Source: DAOTVS01 sp034436375
GTDB lineage: Bacteria; Chloroflexota; Anaerolineae; SpSt-313
Assembly (NCBI GenBank): GCA_034436375.1
Contig: DAOTVS010000168.1
Location: 1 to 18,762 of the forward strand
Length of the DNA stretch: 18,762 nt
Direction of reading: 5' to 3'
Part shown: positions 6,972 through 12,457 of the stretch, piece by piece
Layout: the number at the start of each line of letters is the position of its first letter
Numbering within the stretch: the first letter of the stretch is position 1
Notes under the pieces: generated by a model
The model's input: only the letters and a program-made list of their open reading frames with translations
Databases searched by the model: none
Told to the model about the DNA's origin: nothing
Made by a program: the position numbers and the translations under genes

Positions 6972-8168
6972 ATGAAGATTGTGATGGTTGGCCCTTTCGG
7001 CCTGCAGCCCAAGGCGACGATGCTCTGCCGGGCGCTGCCCCTGGCGCGGGCCCTGGCGCAACGCGGGCACAGTGTGCATGTGCTCCTGCCGCCCTGGAGC
7101 GCGCCGCAGGATTCGGGGCGCGCCTGGGAGGAGGACGGTGTGCAGGTGGAGAACATCCGCCTGCCCACGGCGGCGATCCCCGGGCTGTTCCAGGCCGGCA
7201 TTACGGTGCGGCTGGTGCGGCGCGCTCTGGCGCTGCAGCCCGATGTCATCCACTATTTCAAGCCCAAGGCTTATTCGGCTTTCACGGCGCAGTTGGCCCG
7301 CCTGCGCCGCCGGTTGGGGTGGCTGCGCGTGCGCCTGGTGCTCGATACCGATGATTGGGAGGGCCCGGGCGGCTGGAATGAACGCGAGCCCTACCCCGGC
7401 TTGGCGCGGTGGTTTTTCGCCTGGCAAGAGCGCTATGAGCTGCGGTATGCCGATGCGGTGACGGTGGCTAGCCGGGCGCTGGAGACCCTGGCCTGGGGCT
7501 GTGGGGCGGCACCGGAGCGCACCTTCTACCTGCCCAATGGGGCCCTGCCCCCCCGGGCGGCCACATTGGGTGCGGCGGAGGTCCGGGCGCGGCACGGCCT
7601 GGATGAGGGGCCCGTCGTCCTCCTCTACACCCGTTTCGCCGAGTTTGCGCTCCCTGACCTGGGGGCTATCTGGCAGCGGGTGCACGCGGCACAGCCTAAG
7701 GCGCGATTGTTGATCGTAGGGCGTGGGCTGCACGGGGAAGAAAAGTCGCTGCCGGGGCTCTGGGCCTCCTTAGGGCTGGCCGAGGCGGTGCGCTATGCGG
7801 GCTGGGTGCAGCCGGAGGAACTGCCGGGCTATTTTGCGGCCGCTCAGGCGGCGATCTATCCCTATGAGGATACCCTGATCAGCCGCTGCAAATGTTCTGC
7901 CAAACTCATCGAGATGCTGGCCCATGGCGTGCCGCTGGTGGCCAGCGCAGTGGGCCAGAACAGCGAGTATATCGAGCATGGCGTGAGCGGCCTGCTGGCG
8001 CCCGCGGGCGATAATGCGGCCCTGGCGGCGGGCGTGGTGCACCTGCTGGCCGACCACGAGCTCGCCGCGCGCCTGGGCGAGGGCGCGCGACAGCGCATGG
8101 CCGGGCCCTTTAGCTGGGAACAGCTCGCCGCGGTGGCGGAAGAGGCGTACGTAAAACGTGAACTGTAA
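6972..8168 (+). CDS. Glycosyltransferase family 4 protein
   Basis: This 398-aa protein has a GT-B fold pattern. The N-terminal half begins MKIVMVGPFGLQPKATMLCR, with the GHSVHVLLP element at 32-40 and VLDTDDWEG at 123-131. The C-terminal nucleotide-sugar half has LLIVGRG (246-252), KCSAKLIEMLAHGVPLVAS (307-325) and GQNSEYIEHGVSGLL (328-342). It probably transfers a sugar from an activated donor to a lipid, polysaccharide or other acceptor at the cytoplasmic face of the membrane; donor and acceptor cannot be told. ATG 6972 is chosen over upstream in-frame codons because the promoter ends seven bases before it and homology starts there. Its last codons (VKREL, stop) fall inside a 7-bp tandem repeat. 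It is not in a visible polysaccharide cluster. Confidence 0.88.
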   Translation: MKIVMVGPFGLQPKATMLCRALPLARALAQRGHSVHVLLPPWSAPQDSGRAWEEDGVQVENIRLPTAAIPGLFQAGITVRLVRRALALQPDVIHYFKPKAYSAFTAQLARLRRRLGWLRVRLVLDTDDWEGPGGWNEREPYPGLARWFFAWQERYELRYADAVTVASRALETLAWGCGAAPERTFYLPNGALPPRAATLGAAEVRARHGLDEGPVVLLYTRFAEFALPDLGAIWQRVHAAQPKARLLIVGRGLHGEEKSLPGLWASLGLAEAVRYAGWVQPEELPGYFAAAQAAIYPYEDTLISRCKCSAKLIEMLAHGVPLVASAVGQNSEYIEHGVSGLLAPAGDNAALAAGVVHLLADHELAARLGEGARQRMAGPFSWEQLAAVAEEAYVKREL

Positions 8169-8176
8169 AACGTAAA
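8149..8176. repeat. Four-unit heptamer tandem repeat over the glycosyltransferase stop codon
   Basis: Four 7-bp units lie end to end: acgtaaa at 8149 and 8170, acgtgaa at 8156 and ctgtaaa at 8163. The glycosyltransferase stop codon (8166-8168) is in the third unit. The same family occurs in inverted orientation at 8332-8401. Confidence 0.7.
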
Positions 8177-8230
8177 GGCGCCATATGGAATATTCGCTCT
8201 TCCAGGGCCGGTCATTTTGAGGGGGTTAGG

Positions 8231-8348
8231 TAAACCGTAATAAGTTAGGTCGCTATGGCAGGGTGTCTGTTGCTTTGCGCAAGCTCTGCCAGGGCAAGCG
8301 TCTAAGCAGGAAGCGTTTCGAAATGACGGCCTTACTTATTACGGTTTA
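8231..8348. repeat. 15-bp perfect inverted repeat bounding a 118-bp intergenic element
   Basis: taaaccgtaataagt (8231-8245) is exactly complementary to 8334-8348, with 88 bases between. The match continues imperfectly inward (5 of the next 7 bases). A second inverted pair, ggccggtcatttt (8205-8217) against aaatgacggcc (8321-8331), differs by one inserted base. No ORF worth calling lies inside. It could be a small mobile-type element, a duplication of the heptamer arrays, or a weak terminator for the convergent genes. Confidence 0.5.
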
Positions 8349-8401
8349 CTTATTACATTCCATGGCAACCTCATGCATCACGAATCATGCTTCCCGTTTC
8401 A
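8332..8401. repeat. Heptamer repeats over the scpA stop codon
   Basis: Four units beginning TTAC lie at 8332, 8339, 8346 and 8353 (ttactta, ttacggt, ttactta, ttacatt). After a 14-bp break, four looser units (tgcatca, cgaatca, tgcttcc, cgtttca) start at 8374, 8381, 8388 and 8395. The scpA stop codon (complement of 8385-8387) is inside the second group. On the scpA coding strand these read like the array at the end of the glycosyltransferase gene. Confidence 0.6.
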
Positions 8402-9125
8402 CGCTCGGCGCCTGGACCAGATAGATCTCACCAAAAGCATCGTCCTGCGTCGCCTGGAGCTTGCCCTGCTTGATGAGCTCGAGCACGGCCAGGAAGGTGA
8501 CGATGATTTCGACGCGCGAGTGGGCGCGCATGAGCAGCCCCGTAAAGTGCACGCGCCGCCCGCCGGCAATGGCCTGCTCGATGGTGCGCATGCGGTCGTT
8601 GATGGTGATGGTGATGGGTGCGATGACGGTGCTGACGGGCACCGTGGGCTTGGTCATGAGCACGCGCTGCATCGCAGCCAGCAGTTCCTCCAGGGTCACC
8701 TCGCCCGGGGTGATGGTGCGCGGGGCGAGCACGGGGGGCGCCGTCCGTACGTGAGAGCGCAGTCCTTGCTCTTCCCGCTCGCGCAGCGTCAGGCTCGCCT
8801 CTTTGAACCGCCTGTACTCCTCCAGTTGGCGCACCAGGTCCCGCCCGACATCTTCCTCATCCTCATCCTCTTTCGGCGCCGTCGCCTGCGGCAGCAGGGC
8901 GCGCGACTTGATGAGGATGAGCTTGGCCGCCACCACCAGGAAATCGGCCAACAGATCGGGTTGGATCTCATCCAACTGGTGGATGTACTCCAGGTATTGG
9001 TCGGTTACCAGGGCGAGGGAGATGGCCGTGATATCCAGCTCGGCCCTTTCGATCAGGCGGAGCAGGAGGTCAAGCGGTCCCTCGAAAGTGTCGAGGCGTA
9101 CGGCATAGATTGTCGGTGCTTGCAT
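8385..9125 (-). CDS. scpA: Segregation and condensation protein A (kleisin)
   Basis: This 246-aa kleisin bridges the SMC heads and, with ScpB, forms the bacterial condensin that compacts and segregates the chromosome. The N-terminus has the family hallmark FEGPLDLLLRLIERAELDIT (from residue 14), followed by DLLADFLVVAAKLILIKSRALLP. A charged linker (KEDEDEED) is in the middle. The C-terminal winged-helix part has VEIIVTFLAVLELIKQGKL. ATG 9125 is chosen for its GAGG six bases upstream and normal length; the in-frame TTG at 9146 is less likely. No scpB is visible here. It has its own promoter, is divergent from fmt, and ends in VKREA encoded by the heptamer repeat. Confidence 0.92.
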   Translation of the reverse strand: MQAPTIYAVRLDTFEGPLDLLLRLIERAELDITAISLALVTDQYLEYIHQLDEIQPDLLADFLVVAAKLILIKSRALLPQATAPKEDEDEEDVGRDLVRQLEEYRRFKEASLTLREREEQGLRSHVRTAPPVLAPRTITPGEVTLEELLAAMQRVLMTKPTVPVSTVIAPITITINDRMRTIEQAIAGGRRVHFTGLLMRAHSRVEIIVTFLAVLELIKQGKLQATQDDAFGEIYLVQAPSVKREA

Positions 9126-9155
9126 GGCGAACCTCGGTGCTGTCAAGTGTTTGCG

Positions 9156-9184
9156 AGTTTAGCATAATTCCGCATACTGCGCAA
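9156..9184 (-). promoter_or_regulatory. Promoter for scpA
   Basis: On the minus strand, -35 TTGCGC (9179-9184) and -10 TAAACT (9156-9161) are 17 bases apart, with a TGC just before the -10 box (extended -10 form). The leader to ATG 9125 would be about 24 nt. Confidence 0.6.
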
Positions 9185-9255
9185 GATTGTTTCTCATGAG
9201 CGCTCTGCTTGTCACCCCGAGCGCCTCAGTGCCCATGGGGCCCGGCCCGCATGCG

Positions 9256-9302
9256 TGACGTACCCGGAGCGCCGACAGCCAGCCGGCGCTCCCGGTACGT
9301 CA
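9256..9302. repeat. Long hairpin in the scpA-fmt divergent promoter region
   Basis: The 19-bp arms 9256-9274 and 9284-9302 match at 18 positions around a 9-nt spacer. It sits between two outward-facing promoters, so neither gene's 3' end explains it. It could be a dispersed repeat or an operator-like site for a dimeric regulator. The rest of 9185-9255 shows nothing convincing. Confidence 0.55.
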
Positions 9303-9319
9303 TAGTGTGGAGGCAAGCC

Positions 9320-9348
9320 TTGCGGAGCCACTGGGCGTGTGCTACAAT
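9320..9348 (+). promoter_or_regulatory. Promoter for fmt
   Basis: -35 TTGCGG (9320-9325) and -10 TACAAT (9343-9348), preceded by TGC, are 17 bases apart. The predicted start near 9355 leaves a very short leader that only just includes the AGGAGG at 9354-9359. Confidence 0.65.
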
Positions 9349-9369
9349 GCATGAGGAGGCATTGTGGAG

Positions 9370-10317
9370 ATGGAACGAGTGGTATTCATGGGCACGCCGG
9401 CCTTTGCGGTGCCCAGCCTGCGGGCGCTGGCTGCGCACTATGAGGTGACGTTAGTGGTGACCCAGCCCGATCGTCCTGCGGGCCGGGGGCGTGCACTGGT
9501 GCCCACGCCGGTCAAAGCGGCGGCTCGGGAACTGGGGCTTGAGCTGTATCAGCCGGATAGCCTGCGCAGCCCCGAGGCGCTGGAGGTGTTGCGTCAGGCC
9601 CGCCCTGACGTCATTGTGGTGGCAGCATACGGCGAGATCCTGCGTCAGAATGTGCTTTCATTACCCCCCTTCGGCTGTGTGAATGTGCACGCCTCGCTGC
9701 TACCGCGGCACCGTGGGGCGGGGCCCATCGCCGCGGCGATTCTGGCCGGCGATGCGGTGACGGGCGTGACGATTATGCTCATGGATGCGGGTATGGATAC
9801 GGGGCCGATGCTGGCCCAGGCAGAGGAGCCGATCCACCCCGACGATACGACGGCCACCCTCACGCCTCGCCTGGCCGAGCTGGGCGCACAGCTCTTGATC
9901 GAGACCCTCCCGCGCTGGCTGGCCGGTGAGTTGACCCCGCAGCCGCAAGACAGCGCCCAGGCGACCTATGCGCCTATGATCCGCAAGGAGGATGGGTTGA
10001 TCGACTGGACGGACCCGGCGGTCGCGATCGAGCGCGCCGTGCGCGCCTTTGATCCCTGGCCGGGCGCCTATACCTTCTGGCAGGGCCGCCGGCTGCGTAT
10101 CGCCCGTGCTGAGGCGTTGCCCGCCTGGTGCGGGCCGCAGGAGCCGGGCACAGTCGTGGGCCTGGGGGCGGGCGCGGCGGCCGTGGTAACCGGTGAGGGC
10201 GCCCTGCGGCTGGTGGATGTCCAGCTGGAGGGCAAGCGCTGCACCGACTGCTGTTCTTTTGTCTGCGGGCAGCCGGGCTTGATCGGCTCGGTGCTGGGGT
10301 CCGACAGCTCGAGTTGA
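9370..10317 (+). CDS. fmt: Methionyl-tRNA formyltransferase
   Basis: This 315-aa enzyme formylates the amino group of initiator Met-tRNA using 10-formyl-THF. The N-terminus has VVFMGTPAFAVPSL. The catalytic set is Asn105 and His107 in NVHASLLPRHRGAGPI, plus Asp143 in MDAGMDTG, matching the Asn-x-His and Asp of the family. The OB-fold C-terminal domain runs from about residue 205 and ends ALRLVDVQLEGKRCTDCC. ATG 9370 gives the standard start MERVVFMGTP, with AGGAGG ten bases upstream; GTG 9364 is possible at four bases. Residues about 292-300 form a Cys cluster CX2CCX3C where relatives usually have residues such as Pro, Ala and Arg. A long hairpin begins four bases after the stop. Confidence 0.93.
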   Translation: MERVVFMGTPAFAVPSLRALAAHYEVTLVVTQPDRPAGRGRALVPTPVKAAARELGLELYQPDSLRSPEALEVLRQARPDVIVVAAYGEILRQNVLSLPPFGCVNVHASLLPRHRGAGPIAAAILAGDAVTGVTIMLMDAGMDTGPMLAQAEEPIHPDDTTATLTPRLAELGAQLLIETLPRWLAGELTPQPQDSAQATYAPMIRKEDGLIDWTDPAVAIERAVRAFDPWPGAYTFWQGRRLRIARAEALPAWCGPQEPGTVVGLGAGAAAVVTGEGALRLVDVQLEGKRCTDCCSFVCGQPGLIGSVLGSDSSS

Positions 10318-10321
10318 AACG

Positions 10322-10379
10322 CCGGCATAGCAAGAGAGCCATGGACGTAGTCACGTCCATGGCTCTCTTGCTATGCCGG
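10322..10379. repeat. Perfect 27-bp hairpin after fmt
   Basis: Arms 10322-10348 and 10353-10379 are perfectly complementary over 27 bp, with a 4-nt loop (agtc). It starts four bases after the fmt stop. The downstream flank is gggccgg with no T tract, so it is not a classical intrinsic terminator, though it may still block transcription or protect the mRNA end. Confidence 0.75.
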
Positions 10380-10410
10380 GGGCCGGACTGCACCCCGGAG
10401 CAGGCTGCGA

Positions 10411-10467
10411 GCTCGCCATATTGTCCGATGAGCCTGGCTTCATGGCGAGCAGGGTTCCCGGAACCCT
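10411..10467. repeat. Two adjacent stem-loops in the fmt-XPB gap
   Basis: gctcgccat (10411-10419) pairs with atggcgagc (10442-10450) across a 22-nt loop. Directly next to it, agggttc (10451-10457) pairs with gaaccct (10461-10467) around 3 nt. With the 27-bp hairpin they make a structured stretch in the gene-free region 10318-10639. The remainder, 10468-10566, shows no clear feature. Confidence 0.45.
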
Positions 10468-10566
10468 GTAAGGCGCTGGCTTTCAGCCCGAAACGTCGCA
10501 CAGCGCATCGGGCAAAGCTCCCTTTATCGCTCCAGGCAATTAACTATACATAACCGCGAAGAACAC

Positions 10567-10595
10567 TTGCTTCTACAGCCGAGGTGTAGTATCAT
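10567..10595 (+). promoter_or_regulatory. Promoter for the XPB operon
   Basis: -35 TTGCTT (10567-10572) and -10 TATCAT (10590-10595) are 17 bases apart. The leader to ATG 10640 is about 38 nt and contains an AGGGGTG ribosome binding site at 10629-10635. Confidence 0.6.
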
Positions 10596-10639
10596 CATAC
10601 GGATACTGTGGCGCAACTAAAAAGATCCAGGGGTGTGCG

Positions 10640-12448
10640 ATGAGTTATAATGCCGGCAATCCGTTGATCGTTCAGGGTGACAAGAGTGTGCTGTTGGAGG
10701 TAGATAACCCGCTCTATGCAGAAGCGCGGGATGTGCTGGCGCGCTTTGCGGAGCTGGAGAAAAGCCCCGAATACATCCACACCTATCGTATCACGCCCCT
10801 GTCGCTGTGGAACGCTGCATCATCAGGCCTGAGCGGGGAAGCGATTGTGGACGGGCTGGAGCGCTACAGCAAGTATCCCGTGCCCGACAACGTGCGCATC
10901 GATATCCTGGACTATGTCTCGCGGTATGGCCGGCTCAAGCTCATCCGCCGCGATGGCAACCTGCTGATCACTTCCGAGGATGCAGCCCTCATCACCGAGG
11001 TGTCGCGCAACAAGCAGGTTGCCGCGTACATTCAAAGCGAGATCGATGCGCATACGGTGCAGATCGACCCGGCCCGCCGTGGCCACATCAAGCAGGCGCT
11101 GCTGAACATCGGCTTTCCGGCCGAGGATCTGGCGGGTTATGTGGAGGGCGAGCGCCTGGCAATCCAGCAGCGGCGGGTGACCCTGGCCGGCCGGCCCTAC
11201 GCGCTGCGCGATTACCAGCGCGAGGCAGCGGCCGTATTCCATGCTGGGGGCGCCGCCCATGGCGGCTCGGGCGTGATTGTGCTGCCCTGCGGCGCCGGCA
11301 AGACAGTCGTCGGCATTGCAGCGATCGAGCTCCTCCAGTGCAGCACGCTGATCCTTTCGCCTAACACCGTGGCCGTACGCCAGTGGATCGACGAGCTGCT
11401 GGACAAGACGACCCTCACGGCGGATCAGATTGGCGAGTACACTGGCCTGCGCAAGGATATTCGCCCGGTAACTATTGCGACCTACCAGACAATGACCTAT
11501 CGCAAGCGGGGCGTGCGCGAGGGGGCTGTGCCGCTGGTAGAGGAATTCCCTCACCTGGGGCTCTTTAACGAGCGCGATTGGGGGCTGATCATCTATGACG
11601 AGGTGCACCTGCTGCCGGCGCCGGTCTTCCGCATGACTGCCGAGATCCAGGCGCGCCGCCGGCTGGGGCTGACCGCCACTCTGGTGCGCGAGGACGGCCG
11701 CGAAGGCGATGTCTTTTCGCTCATTGGGCCCAAGCGCTACGATGTGCCCTGGAAGGACCTGGAGAAGCAGGGTTGGATTGCCACCGCTGAGGTGGCTGAG
11801 GTGCGCATCGCCATGTCGCCGGAGCGGCGCATGGAATATGCAACCGCAGCGCCGGAAGACAAGTATCGCATCGCCGCCGAGAATCCCGCCAAACTGTCGG
11901 TGCTGGACCAACTGCTGGCCAAGCACGGCAGTGATCAGGTGCTAATCATCGGCATGTACCTGGATCAACTGGAGCAGGTGCGCGCGCACTATGGCTACCC
12001 GCTCATTACCGGCAAGACCACCGTCCGTGAGCGCCGTAAGCTCTACCAGCAGTTCAAGGAGGGCAAGATCCAGCGCCTGATCGTATCCAAAGTGGGTAAC
12101 TTTGCTGTGGACTTGCCGGACGCCAATGTCATGATCCAGATCAGCGGCACCTTTGGCAGCCGGCAGGAGGAGGCGCAGCGCCTGGGGCGCATCTTGCGCC
12201 CCAAGCGCAACGGGCTGCTGGCCCATTTCTACACCCTGGTCAGCCGCGATACCAACGATCAGCAGTTCAGCGCCAACCGCCAGCTCTTCCTGACGGAGCA
12301 GGGTTATCACTATAGCATCCTCTATGAGAACGAGGTCGCCGCGTATGAGCCGCCAACCCTCGAGGCGCAATTCCGAGAGGCGCGGGTGCAGAAGCCCTTG
12401 CCCGCAATGGAGCCGCCGCGCCAACTGGGCGCGGGCCCGGGGAGGTAG
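10640..12448 (+). CDS. XPB/Rad25-family superfamily 2 DNA helicase
   Basis: This 602-aa protein is a DNA-dependent ATPase and 3'-5' helicase or translocase of the XPB family. Residues about 45-118 form an N-terminal XPB-type module (YRITPLSLWNAASSGL, then a YGRLKLI strand). The first RecA-like domain has LRDYQREA (189-196), Walker A PCGAGKTV (216-223), the DEVH box (320-323) and LTAT (344-347). The XPB-specific RED residues Arg350, Glu351 and Asp352 follow. The second RecA domain has motif VI QRLGRILRP (513-521). It opens a co-directional set; the next gene starts nine bases after its stop. Archaeal XPB works with the nuclease Bax1 and eukaryotic XPB in TFIIH, and bacterial roles in repair are poorly defined. 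Family assignment is firm, the biological role is not. Confidence 0.93.
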   Translation: MSYNAGNPLIVQGDKSVLLEVDNPLYAEARDVLARFAELEKSPEYIHTYRITPLSLWNAASSGLSGEAIVDGLERYSKYPVPDNVRIDILDYVSRYGRLKLIRRDGNLLITSEDAALITEVSRNKQVAAYIQSEIDAHTVQIDPARRGHIKQALLNIGFPAEDLAGYVEGERLAIQQRRVTLAGRPYALRDYQREAAAVFHAGGAAHGGSGVIVLPCGAGKTVVGIAAIELLQCSTLILSPNTVAVRQWIDELLDKTTLTADQIGEYTGLRKDIRPVTIATYQTMTYRKRGVREGAVPLVEEFPHLGLFNERDWGLIIYDEVHLLPAPVFRMTAEIQARRRLGLTATLVREDGREGDVFSLIGPKRYDVPWKDLEKQGWIATAEVAEVRIAMSPERRMEYATAAPEDKYRIAAENPAKLSVLDQLLAKHGSDQVLIIGMYLDQLEQVRAHYGYPLITGKTTVRERRKLYQQFKEGKIQRLIVSKVGNFAVDLPDANVMIQISGTFGSRQEEAQRLGRILRPKRNGLLAHFYTLVSRDTNDQQFSANRQLFLTEQGYHYSILYENEVAAYEPPTLEAQFREARVQKPLPAMEPPRQLGAGPGR

Positions 12449-12457
12449 CGCCGCGCG

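Noticed and set aside
8265..8276. 12-base stretch gtctgttgcttt shared with the hairpin arm at 3706-3717
   Set aside because: A 12-base match is expected by chance in a window of this size, so it is no evidence of a shared element.
8149..8401. CRISPR array
   Set aside because: Repeat units are 7 bp with no spacers of 30 bp or more and no cas genes nearby.
10314..10553. 79-codon plus-strand frame after fmt
   Set aside because: Its first codons are the arms of the 27-bp hairpin, and the rest has no recognisable motif or ribosome binding site.
10823..11926. 367-codon minus-strand open frame opposite the XPB helicase
   Set aside because: The plus strand encodes all helicase motifs. The antisense frame has no domain signal.
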